The position numbers were made by a program, and so were the translations under genes. A stretch of DNA of 64,000 nt from Zhengitettix transpicula (taxonomy: Eukaryota > Arthropoda > Insecta > Orthoptera > Tetrigidae): positions 219,076,746-219,140,745 of the forward strand of contig CM073590.1 in assembly GCA_037074705.1 (NCBI GenBank). Direction: 5' to 3'. Below, in pieces: positions 47,656 through 60,414 of the stretch; position 1 is the first letter of the stretch, and every line of letters starts with the position of its first letter. The notes under the pieces were generated by a model. The model worked only from the letters and a program-made list of their open reading frames with translations, was not told where the DNA came from and ran no database searches.

Positions 47656-49069
47656 TTCGTAAAATCAAATCTATAACTTCTGAGTTGCAGATTGTAGCTA
47701 CTGCATTATACGTTAATTACTATAGTTTTCTTGAACAGATTAATTATTGAATTTTATCGTATGGCTATGTGACAATAGTTCAATATTGCTCCGAATTTTT
47801 GAAGGGGACTAATTTACGTTTTGAAGCTGATTTAATAAAGAAGTTTCATAAAGTTTCGAGTAGGAGTCAAATTTGTCCTACAAAGAAAAGAATTATTTTA
47901 AACGAAGGTACCTCTCATCCTAATTACGAATTCGGGAAGGGAGTGCCATGTGTTGCAGATCGGGGGACCGTTCTCCGGCGCTATAGGGGTAGCTTACTTT
48001 ATTTCCCATGGTGTTTCAACCGGGGAATAGGGTTTTCCCTCCTATCCCAAGTAATTTGAATCACACAGATCATTTCTCCCAACGTTCTACTTTACACTTG
48101 ATTTGATTCCGCTACGGAACGTTGCTATTCACCTCAGTTTTCTCATTTCTCTTGGGTTTCCAGCCCAATAAACAAACAGAAAAGGCTCTTCTGGCTTGGA
48201 GACGATTAGGAGAGGGTGTGAACTGTAAACATGACTCCCTGGAAATTGCGAACCTGCTTTGGAGGACTAATTTTACGGGCTGCCTCCTAAATGTACTATG
48301 CGCTCGCTCGCAAGATGCTCTTGTGTTGTCATCTATAAGCTGTTCTAGTTCCTGCGTTTCTGTGCTCCGACAAATGTTTGCCAAATAATATTAGATTACC
48401 GACTGTAACCGAGTTTCTAGCGCGTATTAACGAAATACAATATTGTCTTTAAGAATTGTTGTTGAACCGGTTCCTTGAACCTCATCTAACTACAAATTTG
48501 GTTTGTTGAAACAAAGTTTCAAGCAGTTTAATACTCCTCAGCCATGACTTAATGACGACGAGCAGTCTGTTTATTGTTTTATGTAAGACTGCACGTTAAA
48601 ACAATATCAGAACTGGGTTTCTAGTTCATATAAATTATGTAACCATGAATAGAAACTCAATTATTATAATAATTTAAAATATGTGAATGGTTTAAACCGC
48701 GAATCAGCAACTAGACATAAATATATTTATTTTATCAGACTTCAGTTCTTAGCAAGGAAACAATCTCGTAATTATTAATACAAGATTCGTTTTTGGTGTT
48801 CTGTTAATTTCGACTCGTTACACAAAAGATAAGCATAATAATAGCGTTGCGATTGTTTGTATAAATGGATACTATCATTCGTTCAGTGGTCGTGTTGGAA
48901 AGATCTTTTACGAACCCAGAGAGAACTAAAATTCTCGCTCGGAATAATATCTACCATTTAATGCAGTGGTTACAAACCTATTCGACATGTGACCTGCAGG
49001 AAATAATATTTCGTTTATCTACTCAATTTGAAACGAAAATTTTACGCCTGATGAAAGATTAATAATCAG
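46111..49069. other. Intergenic sequence with two GC-richer open stretches
   Basis: The stretches 47769-48059 (96 codons) and 48112-48388 (88-90 codons on both strands) are GC-richer than their surroundings but show no domain or splice context. The stretch 46860-47040 has many homeodomain-type sites. An (AT)n tract lies at 47609-47650. A hAT-end-like cagtggttacaaacc lies near 48963 with no partner. Confidence 0.45.
47609..47650. repeat. (TA)n microsatellite
   Basis: About 21 uninterrupted TA units. Confidence 0.95.
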
Positions 49070-49215
49070 AAAGTCAGTTAAATACAAAAAAATGAAGTGA
49101 TAATATAAATACCAAAAAATGTTTCTGTTCCTTTATTCAAGTGCAGAAAAAACAAGAGGCTAGAGAGACACAATAGCAGAAGTAAGTTGTCAAAACAAAA
49201 TGGAGTTTTTTATAA
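49070..49215 (-). repeat. PLE-A terminal arm (copy 5, left arm only)
   Basis: Carries gtgataatataaatacca, a diverged tgtttctgttcctttattca block, gaggctagagagacacaat and ttgtcaaaac in family-A order. No right arm follows, and the copy is heavily mutated. Confidence 0.6.
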
Positions 49216-49524
49216 TACAATATGGACCCAATGTATTCTAATCCTTCGTTTTTCATGTTAATAAATCTCACCGGACAAGATCTCCAGTCTGGTAATTTCA
49301 CTTTTGAGACAAGTTTCCAACAAAATGCTTCTGCAGTAATCAAAAGCATAATTTCAATTCTGAAATAAAGTGTTACATAAAAAACAATTTTTTTTATTAT
49401 ATATGCAAATTTATTTTATATAAATTTACTTGATGTATTTATTGTATTTTCCTATTTGTGTATTTTATTACATTTTTGGATATATTACTTTTAAAGTATT
49501 TTATTTGTAGGTATTTAATGGTAA

Positions 49525-49580
49525 TTTTTACTTTCCAATGTACCTCAATAGAGGACTAACGGAAAGATAAAATAAAAGTA
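49525..49580 (+). repeat. Family-F retrotransposon 3' tail (copy 5)
   Basis: Contains tacctcaatagaggactaac and an aaagataaaataaaag end. The cctcaatagagg part is itself an inverted repeat. Confidence 0.4.
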
Positions 49581-51059
49581 ATTATAATGAGCTTTCTGCC
49601 GTACATCAGTTATTAAAAATAAATATTCGTTATATTTAACAAATCGTAATATTTTTAAGTTTTACGCGCTAGTTCCTGTACTTTGAAAATAAATAATAAT
49701 GATAATTTCAATCAGCTTTGCCTGATATTCTCATTGTTATTTTTCGTGTTCAATATTTCAATACAAAATGACCGAGAAACCGAAATAATAAGAAATTGAA
49801 TGTAAAGTGCCGGACACTTCGACTTCGATTGTCGTCTTTTTCTAATCTCAAATAAATTAATACTGGAAATTGACAAAAAAAAATAACTGAAATCAAATAT
49901 ATATATAAAGGCCAAATAACTTAAAATAAACATCATAATAACTTATTAAGATTTTCTGTGTCGTGCTTAATATTATCAGTATTAGGTTGAACGTTAATAT
50001 ACAGAATTTCATAAATGAATCTTCTCCAATTTTTCTTTGTCTGATAAAGGTGTCAAACTCGAACTGGTTATTAAATATGTTACAATTTTCGCTGATAAGA
50101 CTGTTTTTACAAGCTGACAATTTTAAATTAGATTTTTGCTCTTTTATTTTTGTATTTAAAATTATTATTTTTTGCCGATATAACAAAAGTCATCATTTCA
50201 ATAATTAGTTTATAAAACCTACATTGGTAGCGGAAAACTTAGTAATACGATTTTTGAGTCCTTTGATGATACCAGAAAACGAAGATTTAGACTTAATAAT
50301 AACTGAAAATTGTAGTTTTTTATACAATTGTATTAGGTGAAATGATAGCATACCACAGAAAGGTAACACAATATTGTTAGTATTTTTCCTTATAATAATA
50401 TTGTTTATCTACTGACAAACGCAATTCAGTATAAAATATTTTTGACATAGTTCAGGTTTTCGAAATGATGGACAATGTACATTATATCTACTGGCGCCCA
50501 ATGAAATTGACTTGTTGTAATGCAATTAAATTGTGTTCATACTGTTAATAAATGTACTGTAGGTAATTTATTTTTTGGTTGTTTTAAAGTCGCGTCAACT
50601 CAGCTATATATTAATTATACAAAATCTTGATAGAATTATTATCCTCGGAATTTACGTACATTTCTGATCAGCTGTTTGAGATTGTGTGTCGTCAGCGAGT
50701 GCGCAACAGTCCACACGAATGTATTATTTATTATTTTTATTAATAGTGTTATTAATTATATGTTAATATGTGTTTAGCAATAATTCTAGAATATTACTCA
50801 AAGACCAGTTTCTTTGCCCGCCGGAATGTTTGCTCAAGCAAATTGATATCTCTCTCGGCGTTTTTACCTTTTAAAGGATCGTGTGCAAATATATTTATTC
50901 AGTCTCTCCATTAACAAATATTAGTTTAGTGTCCCCTATTATTGACTTCTGGCAAACTAAACTGGGAAACAAAATGCTTGACTACCTCAATTCTTAATTA
51001 ATAAGTTATAACAATGACAGAAATTCTATTAAATAAATTAATAACTGATAAATGGATAG

Positions 51060-51123
51060 ATTTATTTTCCATTAGCCCTCTTATGAGGAAATAGGATTCG
51101 TCACTAAAGTTACATAAGTAAGT
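51060..51123 (-). repeat. Family-F retrotransposon 3' tail (copy 6)
   Basis: Minus strand: tatgtaactttagtgacg, aatcctatttcctcataaga, gggctaatggaaaataaa. Confidence 0.45.
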
Positions 51124-53020
51124 ACATAGATAATAAATAACAATAATAAACAACAGGGTTATCAAGGAACATCGCAAAGAGTAACAGTTAAACACTCATA
51201 AATAATAAATATCGGTACACAATTTTAAATTAATCTTGTTTGAAAAAACTTTTTATAAAATAAATGGTGATTTTTGTTTTGAATACGTATAAATACGTAA
51301 AAAAAAACCAAATTAATTTGTGCCAACTTCATTCTTTTCACTCCTAATCCAAGTATTACCTGATTAAAATGTTTCGAAAAACATAATTTTGGCATGTCAT
51401 TTAATTTCATCATTACACTTTCTATGAATTACTAGCATTCGTTACAGATCATATTTAATAATAAGAATTCTGATTATAATATTTTTTGTTCATTCAGTCG
51501 TTGATAACCATTTTAATAAGATTATAATTATTACCTCTCATACTAAAATATTTAAAACAAAAAAATGAAGAAAAAATATTTAAATTTACTTATTAGTATA
51601 TTATGATTTCTAAACAAAATTCCTTCATTATATGTGTTGTTTGTCTCCTCCGTACCGTGGACCAACTAACCTATGAACACACATAATTACCAAAATTTGG
51701 ATATGAGGATGGTGAACCGTATCAAACCATCACAATTTCATCGCCTATCAATTTGCTTTCCCACACTCGATCATCAACCCATAGTTTACGGCAGTATGAT
51801 TAAGATGAAGTGCGTGCCTCACGACTATGTCCGGTGATTAAGTATTTAACATCTTGATGCATCCGAGAACACGCAGAACTTCTGAAACTCTCAACTCTTG
51901 TTATTATTATTTAAAACATACAACATAATGTAATGTTACTAAATTAACGGAAGTATCTATCTGTTGCCCTATCTATATTTGTATATATTTGTCAAATTCG
52001 TCGAAAGTGATACTGGCTGATGAAACGAGTTCTCGATACATGTAAGCTATTAGGATTTTTATTGTTACTACTATTTAATTTATATGTTAAAACTGCATTA
52101 GTGGATAGAAGCGAGTCGTTTTTCATATATTTACAGTAAATATACGACAAAAGGAATAAAACTGAAGCCTTTCATTTAATTTTTTTTTCACATGGGTTGT
52201 TTTCTTGGTACTCGTTGTAGCTGCATTACCGTTACGTCAACCGGAACATTAATTCACGGAAGTGGCCACCACAGCGGGTGAAAAAAACGAACGTTTCATC
52301 AGTAATTTCCAATAGGGCCTACCGATTGTTGACTCACAGCATCAGCAACGCAGCTGTGAACTGCAATCATCTACCGCATTAGCGAAACAGCGAGCGTCGC
52401 TTTGATCTGTGCAGGTAGGAATTGCCCACTGCAATAACACGCCTCGTAATGACAAGAACAAGCCTCACCAATTACACGACAATCCGCACCAACGGACTCT
52501 ATTCCGTCGAACCCACGCTCTTCATACTCATCAACGCCAACCCTATTCTAAATTACCCAGGGATTGTACATGTGTCCGAGTGAAGCAGAGCCAGACCTCG
52601 ACCAATTATTTACAACTATTATGTACCGTGCATTCCAAAGATATGGAACATGGAGGGTGACAAGATTCTTAAACAGAAACTAGTATTTGATAATTTGTGC
52701 TGTAAAACAAACTGAGAACCTAAGTCAATAATAAAGTCGACTGAGGTGTGAAATGATTTGGACAGTAATGTAATTTAATATTAAACTAAGAAAGAATCAA
52801 AGATTTAAAATAAAATCGCGAATCCAAGAAACAGTTTTATTTTATAAATTACCTTCAGCAGTTTTTTTTAAACATTTCGCCTTACTTGACCAAAGTTCAG
52901 AGCCAATATAGACGCGTTGTAATAAAATGATCGATGACTATTAATTAATTACGTTGAACATTAATTGGACATTAGTATATTTTTTCTGTTGAGAATATGT
53001 TTTAAAAATATTTTGAAAGT

Positions 53021-53243
53021 AATGAATAAGAAAGATAGCCCATAATGACAAAAAAGGGGTAATATAAATACCACAAAAAGTTTCTTGCACTGTGTTTCTC
53101 TAGGCTCTTCTTAGCACCTGACGAAAGGTACAAGGATCCAAGAAACGTTGTGTGGTATTTATATTACCCCTTTTTTTTGTCTGTATTGGCTATCTTTCTT
53201 ATTCATTATTTTCTAACAGACGTAAATTTTTTCATTTTATTTT
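53021..53243. repeat. PLE-A palindromic terminal unit (copy 6)
   Basis: The left arm (aataagaaagatagcc... to agtttcttgcac) is truncated and joined to a nearly complete right arm from tgtgtttctctaggctc to cagacgtaaattttttcatt. The right-arm motif at 53108-53155 has GCAC, CTGACGA (53118-53124), AGAAACGTT and GTGTGG, one of the best preserved hammerhead-like cores of family A. Confidence 0.72.
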
Positions 53244-53742
53244 AAAAGTATATTGTTAGCCCTGTTAACTGTTTGTCACCGTAATTAGTTCCATTAGTAG
53301 TTAAAAAATAAATTAATTCATTCATTCACTTAATATATATCTAGAAATTACATATCCTGTGAAATATTAGGACCAAATATCCAATAAAGGTGGATTTCAC
53401 CATGATATGGCTGACGAGTTTCGCATCAAAGGTACTTGGCCATCTCAAAACAAATATTAATATATAGTATCTTTACTGTTATTATTATAGGAACCAAATC
53501 GCTATTCAAATGTCTGTACAGAAAATATCGAAATAGATACATATTGGCAGAATGTTCAAGACTTATGTTTATATATTTATTAGTAATATGTCCATATAAG
53601 TTTTGACAGAATGTAGTGAATAATTTAATCAATTGCTCCTGTTTTTAATAGATTTCCGGGAAGGAAATTGATCTAATTTGAGAAGTCAATTATGATCCTT
53701 CCTTCCGCTATTTCAACAAACAATCTCACGTATTTGATGGTA
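53244..53742. other. AT-rich intergenic sequence
   Basis: Nothing recognised. Confidence 0.5.
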
Positions 53743-53975
53743 TACATCAGTAGTCGGTCCCTATTTTTCTAGCGAGCCCTTTTTTCAAATTTTTTTCTCA
53801 AAAGTTTTAATTTCTATTTTAGATTTTATATTATATATAAAATATATAATTAAAAATTTAGTATCATCAAATCTAGTTTAAACTTGAAATAAATCATAAT
53901 ACGTTAGCTGAAAAGTAATTAAAATTTATTTACTGGATCACAAACAATTTCCATTTGCTCACGACTACTGATGTA
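53743..53975. mobile_element. MITE with 14 bp TIRs
   Basis: TACATCAGTAGTCG at 53743 has its exact complement ending at 53975, and both are flanked by TA. The interior is AT-rich and non-coding. The TA flanks suggest a Tc1/mariner-type MITE. However, the cagtagtcggtccc and gcgagccc phrases inside resemble hAT ends, and no 8 bp duplication is seen, so the superfamily is open. Confidence 0.5.
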
Positions 53976-54792
53976 TATATCATAAGTGTTATAACCAACA
54001 GATCTTCATATTTACAAATAATTAAATTTGGAGAACAGAACTCAATACTACTAAATATCCTTCAGCTGTAACGCTGTCCTCACTACAAGTTTGATAGCCT
54101 TCCAGTGTCAGAGCGCAGCACCATGTTCCTGTAGTCAACCAAACCAACTTGTTGATTATTGACTCTGTCAGTTCAAACTGCGACTCGAACTTGCCAACAG
54201 TGTTTACAAAATTATTGTAAACATTTGTGTGTTGATACAAAAGCATGCTGACATCAAAGGCATTCGACCAATGAAATTAGATCCTTAAAGGACAATATTT
54301 TCATAGCATGTGTTCATAATTTCAAAATCATCTATTTACACAAATAATTAAAATATATTACAGTTTTCTAAGGTTAAACGATGAGAGAATAAGAAACAAT
54401 TAACCATTCTGTTTTTGTGCTGAAAGTAGTGTCGACCGAATAATCCTATATAAAGTGACATGTTCATGGTTAATAGTTAGACTGAGTATGAACAAGTTTG
54501 GTTGAAATTGTAGGCATTGATCGGAAAATGTTGGGAAGGAAAATACTGGTCAATATTTGATGACATTACGCTCTACTTCTGTATTGGATTACATCTTCCT
54601 CTATTTTTTGGAAGATCTAAATTCAATATAGAAATTAACATCCGTTAAAATAAATAAAACTAAAAACGGCCTTCATACAGACAAACTTAAAATAGATACA
54701 CAAAAACTAAGACTATTTAAATTAAAAGTGCCAGAGTTTCCATTCGCGGGTTGAAACATTCCGCCCCCCCCCCTTCCCCCAAACGGAGAGAA
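53976..54792. other. Intergenic sequence
   Basis: No gene is recognised. A C-rich run lies at about 54764-54780, just before the hairpin at 54793. Confidence 0.5.
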
Positions 54793-54869
54793 ACTTAGAC
54801 TGTTAATTAAACAAAGAACTAAAATAATTTTTATAATTTTAGTTATTTGTTTAATTTACAGTCTTAAGT
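54793..54869. repeat. 77 nt near-perfect hairpin
   Basis: The arms acttagactgttaattaaac... and its complement (ending cagtcttaagt) pair over about 33 bp with a few mismatches and a loop of roughly 10 nt. The size fits a microRNA precursor or a tiny fold-back MITE. No TA or other duplication is evident. Confidence 0.5.
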
Positions 54870-55086
54870 ATTTCACCGTCAGAAAAAGACGCCAATCCGA
54901 TTCAAAAGGTACCGCACGGTTTTATTTTTTATTTATTTGTTTTTGGTATTCTACTTTAATTATGTCTGTGTGAATGTCGTATATATTTTTATTAATATCA
55001 AAAAAAATAATTTTCGTACGTAACTTAGTAACAGAATTTATTAGAGACGGCAAGTAAGTTACTTTATTTTGTACTAACGAAATGCC

Positions 55087-55126
55087 ATACAACGTTTCTG
55101 CAATCCTTGCTGCTGTCGTCAGGTGA
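55087..55126 (-). ncRNA. Hammerhead-like motif in a PLE-B-like fragment
   Basis: Minus strand: TCAC, CTGACGA (55122-55116), a GC-rich stem region ending TTGCA, GAAAC, GTT, GTATGG. Close to PLE-B in gcaatccttg and gtatggcattt. Next to it, a 22 bp unit gaagaatcgctagacttgta is duplicated in tandem (about 55127-55171). Confidence 0.35.
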
Positions 55127-55214
55127 TAGAAGAATCGCTAGACTTGTAAGAAGAATCGCTAGACTTGTAAGAACGAAACATCACACAAACCGGAGGACGA
55201 ACTCAAAAACAAAC

Positions 55215-55365
55215 CAAAAAAGAAGTTAACAATTAATAAAAATGACTTCTTTTTAAATAAATATGAAAAAACACCACCTTAACTGTTAGAAATAATTTAT
55301 TATCAAATTTACAACGTTATATTTAACAAACACAACGTTTTATTCCTTATTGGAACCTATTAGGT
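55215..55365 (-). repeat. Family-J repeat, copy 1
   Basis: On the minus strand: aacgttgtgtttgttaaat, then a gataataaat block, tttttcatatttatttaaa and aagtcat. This is the same order as 62940-63110. Layout around AACGTTGTG parallels the Penelope arms. Confidence 0.4.
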
Positions 55366-55427
55366 TGAATTGAAATTGTAATACTGTAATTAGGGATAAA
55401 ACGTTGTCAAATATAATGATAAAATGA

Positions 55428-55540
55428 AAAAAATTACGTGTGATTCAAAATAATGAATAAGGAAGATAGCCAATTCAGACAAAAAAGTGATAATATAAAT
55501 ACCACACCACGTTTCTGGGATCCTTGTGCCTTTAGTCAGA
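55428..55540 (-). repeat. PLE-A terminal arm (copy 7, left arm only)
   Basis: Reads aattacgtgtgattcaaaat, aataaggaagatagccaatt, cagacaaaaaagtgataata, then cacgtttctgggatccttg, and stops at the gtcag box. It lacks the right arm. Confidence 0.7.
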
Positions 55541-58306
55541 TAAAAATATGTTTTAACTAGTCTGGTGTTTTTTCACAGTTAAAACGAAGTAAACGCAACG
55601 ACAATGGAAAAGCAAAGTTAACGTAACAATCAGGGATCATAGCCATTGTTTAGTTTCACAGTATCAGTTTGTACGTTAAAAACAGCGATGTTAAATTTCA
55701 TATGAAGTATTTCTGATATAATAGATGATTTCTGTGTTATCATCTACACGTTAGCATTTACAAACCAATGAATGTTTCAAATTGATGATATGTTTGGAAG
55801 CAACAGATTGATTATCAACGGGAAGTTTTATATTGTTCCTTGATACGGCGAAGAATTTTTAATTTATTTAATATTTGGATAGATACCCGTCCTTCATACA
55901 CGTTAACGTTAGGGTTAGCTGTTGGCAAAAATATTTGATCTATCTTCTTTCTTTAACTATTACTTAGTGATCAACATTGAATATCTTTTTGATTTATTTC
56001 TTTTTACTATCTTCCCACTTTCTGAATTAGGCAGTCTGAATTTCAAGTTTAAATTTGTTAATAAGATGGTTAACAATTTAACACTGTCGCAAACCTATTG
56101 ACCGCTTTAAAATAAGCTGTTCAGCTGTTTTTTCTGTAAAGAGAAATAATCCATTTCCCAAGGAGTTCGAATCTGGTTTCGGTACATCCACCATTTTATT
56201 TCCAGACGGCGGTTAGCAACCTTTTTATTCATCTATATAAGAACGCTAAAAAGTCTAATTAAAGACGGTCCTATCTGTTTCATGTGAAAAGTGAGAAGAA
56301 TCAAGGTTTTGGAATGTCTGCCATTTTGTCTCCAGGCGGCGATTGGCAGCCTGGTATCAAGAACTTTTTCAAGGATCTATGAAAATCATATCGTCGGTTT
56401 CGGATTCTGAATGCATGTAGCCTAAAAATATGTACACTACTTAATTATAAGCAATTTACAGGGAAAAAAACATTAACTATATTATATAAATTTGAATACA
56501 AGGAAAAACATACTATTTCTTGTGATTTTTTATTGTTTCAGAATTATTTAATTTTTGAATTGTCTTAAAGTACTAATACCATATTATTATTTGATTGTAA
56601 TTGTGTTTTTTTCCTTATTTTAGTGATTTTTATTACGATTGTTGAATCCGAGTGTATCATAGTCAGCAGTGAATACATTGTTTGTTACGAATAGCGAATG
56701 CTGACATGCAAGGTGGATTATTACCTTTCTTTGATGAATAATATATACAATTTTCTGAACTTAATATATGAATTAAAAAAACTTTTTCTTAAGAAATAAA
56801 ATTTATCTTTGTCTAAAGAAAAATTTGTCATAATATAATAAAAGAATTATTTATTACTACATTAATAAAAATCCTTTCAATTTAATTTAATGACATGGAG
56901 GTGCATCTTTCGCATGTGAACTTGTTTGTTTACTGTAATTCGGTAATACCTCCCTCCCGTTTGTATTATTTCAATGTTCTGTCAACTTCTGCTTTTCAAT
57001 GCACGCGTGTTTCTTCAGGCACAAAATTCCAGCAGCAATGTAAAGAAAGCTCGCTTGTAGCATTGAAAGCCACACATTGATTGTGAATGTGTGAAACCGA
57101 GAGCTGTGCTCCACAATAGCCTCTGGCAGGGGCAGCTCCCCTTTCTCTGAGTGGCTTCGTGTAGGTCTTGAGTGGACCGACGTACAGCAACTGCAGAAGA
57201 CTACCTACTATTGGGGAATATAAAAAATAATACGTATATAAATATATATGCAACTAAGAGCAATAATTATAGTCAGTAGTAAAACATTATATTTTAGTTT
57301 CTGATGCCACCTCCAGTAAGTGTCAGATTGTTTTTGAGACAATCGTGTGATTGTTTGCATCATAACATATTAAATACGATAATAAATAACCTAGGATTAG
57401 AAAAAATACAACTGCTATTAAATGTAGTTTTTGTGAAGAACCTGTGATATACTACCTGTACGTCTACATATTTGTCACGGAAACGAAATATATAAATAAT
57501 TGTAAAGATTAAGTTAGAAGAATTCGTAAACATTCTAAAAGTTGAAACTATACACATTAAAATCAATACATACGCATATACTGGCAAATACTTTTCAAGA
57601 AACTGGAGAAGGAGATATCATTAAAGAATAGCCGTTCTGAGAATTTTTAATAAATAAAAGAATTTGTTTACCCGAAATTTTAAGTAGCCTAATCTGTATG
57701 AATCAGTCCTGAAGAATTTTTCATTGACATATAGAATGACTCTTCATTGTAACTGGGCTATTTACATGTGGAAAACAGTAAAAAGCATTAAAGAAATTGA
57801 ATGAATAGCTCGTACTATTTATACTACATATATAATGTATACGGCGGAAAATGTTAATAATTGTAATTACTCTGTATTATAAAAAACGATTATATTTAAC
57901 TTTAACAATTTGTCGATGTTTAGACAGTTCCGTTTAGTTAATTTATAACAGACATTTTTTAAATTGTTTTTTACACTCCTAACGAATCAATTTCTGTTTA
58001 ATTTATGGGGATTAAAAAAAAAATTAGAAGTTCTGAGATCAAGCGCATTTGAACTAGATCACAAATGCCATTAATGAAAATACATACTCCGTATAAAATT
58101 ATTGTAATGATGATTAGTTATAAATCATGGTGATGCTTCAAATATATTAAATTACTCTTCATCCATTTTTCCTTTTTTATTTTAGGGTTAATATTTTTTT
58201 TACTAGACGGTATTTACAATAGCTGCATCAATTAGTAGTGTCTAAAAATTAACACTCACATAAATTTAATCAATATTAGAAACATCATGTCCTCAACTTT
58301 TTAATA
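55541..58306. other. Intergenic sequence with an old tandem duplication
   Basis: Segments near 56178-56240 and 56310-56360 share ccaccattttatttccagac / gccattttgtctccaggc and ggcggttagcaacc / ggcgattggcagcc about 135 bp apart. This is a diverged duplication. The stretch 56900-57210 is GC-richer with an 85-codon minus frame and no domain. Confidence 0.45.
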
Positions 58307-58475
58307 CTAGCTGGGTGCCAGGCGTTTCCCGCGTTGTCAAAATTAAAATCAACGACATACATAACTCCGGATTTGACTCCAATCTCGGTGTTTTTGCTTT
58401 ATTTTACGTAATTCCCCTCCACCCTAGCACCTAAGGATTCTCTTCTCCTACACAGAAAAGGGTTGAAATTATATA
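58307..58475 (+). repeat. Family-D repeat (copy 3)
   Basis: Starts actagctgggtgccaggcg and continues tcccgcgttgtcaaaatt, tcaacgacatacataactcc and cccctccacccta. Same order as 30778-30960. Confidence 0.6.
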
Positions 58476-58639
58476 TAATGTCTGCTGTAGACATGGTTGG
58501 TTTGGGAAATTTTTAACCTCTACAGAACTAAGATATAAATAAAGATAGAAACGAAGAAGACGGAAATTAAATATTACAAATTAATAACTTTCTAAACTCA
58601 AAAAAAAATCTTTTCCGACTCTTAGCAGAGAACGTCAGT

Positions 58640-59030
58640 CATGGTGTTCAAATAAAGTCTTTTTCTATGGGCCCGGGGAAATAAAAGAGTCGGCAAAATA
58701 CGGAGTGCTCTTTTTTCCGCTGCGTCAGTCCTTTTAATTCCAAATGAGCACGCTTCAAACAATACAGTACCTCATGGAACAAAGGAGGCCGTTTCACTCG
58801 AACGGATTCGTTTAATTGTGATGCTCATAAAACTAACTCTCTTTCTCTCTCTGTCTGTGAGTAAACATTGTTGCAAGCATAGGAATGAGAAAAATTTTCA
58901 TGTAATTCATCCGCGACTGTTTCTACAATTCCGCGACTTTTCTCTGTAACAACTTTGTGAGCAGCGTTTAAACTCTTTGTTCCTTGCCTTTACTTCTCCG
59001 TCACACAGAAAGCGAGAGTTAAAAAGCGTT
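58640..59030. promoter_or_regulatory. Candidate regulatory / conserved non-coding island 9
   Basis: GC-richer non-repetitive block with ccttttaattccaaatgagc and cggattcgtttaattgtgatg, plus a CT-rich run (58831-58856). No open frame or transposon end. Weaker than islands 2 and 8. Confidence 0.25.
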
Positions 59031-59818
59031 CTTGGTAGCTTACAATAAAATTTAGCATTTCTTTTTCCAATTGCTTTCTAGTGTGTATGCTGAAATATAT
59101 TTCTTTTTTGTTTTGTCTCTGACAAGCCTCACGTTTCGTACTCGTCCACGTCTTTCTGAGAGTAGAATACGTTGCTGTTTCCAAATGTGCACTACGTAAA
59201 AGTATATTTTTGAAGAGTAATTATCTTCACATTGTTAAGAACGTGTTATAAATAAATGTTGAGTTTCAAAGAAATTAAAATGATGGTTTGAGAAATATAA
59301 GTCTAAAACGTAGCAGATAGATGATTCCAAAAAATATGAAGATATTTATAAGTCTGTTTTTACATATAACGGTCATGGAGGCTTCCCCTTCTATATGTCT
59401 ACACTAAACAATTAATTAGTACAGTTTTATATTTTGCACCTATCGTATTTCCCTATCTTTGCGTTGTCGAAGCCACGGTTTCCGTGGAAAATTCACAGAT
59501 ACCAATCAGTATGCCTTTAAATATTTTTTTTAAAAAAAAACATAAATAAATTAATGTAAAATAGCTAAACCATTTCTTTAGAGTAGCATCGAATAGAAAT
59601 ATGTTTTGTTCTTAATAATAACGTTACCTGTTATCAATTTTAATAATTATAGTTATCCGGTTTATCAACTGCGTCAATTCTCCACCGTCATCATGTTCCT
59701 AGACAATTCAGATCAATACTGTAAACTCATCTCAGTCACGTCCAATCAGGGAACGGAAGAGCAGCTAATTCCGAACTATAGCGTTGTGATTATCTAATAA
59801 AACAACCAAAAGACTATT
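59031..59818. other. Intergenic sequence
   Basis: Nothing recognised. Confidence 0.5.
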
Positions 59819-60262
59819 ATCAATATTTCAAATAAAGGTCTAGTAGGAACCAATTTAATCAGTATTAAAGAAAGGTCTTAAATTTTTGCCTACCCAACGA
59901 ACTCAGCCAATACAATAAATTATTTGTGGGGTGGAACAAGTTAAAGAGTCCTCACACTAGCAGAAGGAAAATAAATTATCCTGCCGAGCTATAGATAAAT
60001 CTAAGCCTACGACTTCTAGAATAACCTACGAAGAACTTAAGGTCCTTAGACAAATCCGGGAAGAAAAAAAGACATTGTCGTAATACCAGCGGACAAATGC
60101 AATTAAACAGTAATACTTTCAACGAACAAAAAATCTCACCAGGGAAGGGTTGGAATTAGCTGCAATTCGACTTTCTGATTATACGGCACTGACAGGATTC
60201 TAAATTGTCTCAACACACAGTCACCTGGAATGAATTATCCAAAAATCGTTGTGTCATAATAA
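59819..60262 (+). pseudogene. Penelope-like element: RT N-terminal remnant
   Basis: Pieces in drifting frames follow the front part of Penelope-type polyproteins: ISNKGLVG at 59827, a KFLPTQR-like segment, YEELKVLRQIREEKK (60027-60070), then, after a frame slip, DIVVIPADKCN (60071-60103). The last is the conserved IxxxPADKGN motif, with Gly changed to Cys and an in-frame stop directly after. It would have been part of the reverse transcriptase that copies the element. The palm and catalytic motifs downstream are missing: similarity stops near 60262 and a PLE-A arm begins at 60415. Orientation is the same as the GIY-YIG piece. Confidence 0.75.
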
Positions 60263-60414
60263 ACAATTGACCCGGTATCTTTTTTTTGAATATTTGACAT
60301 ATATTTTAATATTACAATAAATATATATCAGAAAAAATTTATCAAAGGAATTATTACGATAAAAATATTAATGAAACAATTGATGACAGCATACAGACTC
60401 TTTTTATATTTTAA

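Larger units (their letters stand above)
49216..53020. other. AT-rich intergenic sequence with family-F tails
   Basis: Family-F tails lie at 49525-49580 (+) and 51060-51123 (-). The stretch 52200-52670 is GC-richer and holds an 83-codon frame (52409-52660) with no domain. Nothing else is recognised. Confidence 0.5.

Noticed and set aside
47769..48390. Two GC-richer frames as a host gene
   Set aside because: Frames of 88-96 codons occur on both strands without a domain, start context or splice pattern.
48963..49000. hAT transposon end (cagtggttacaaacc)
   Set aside because: No inverted partner or 8 bp duplication was found nearby.
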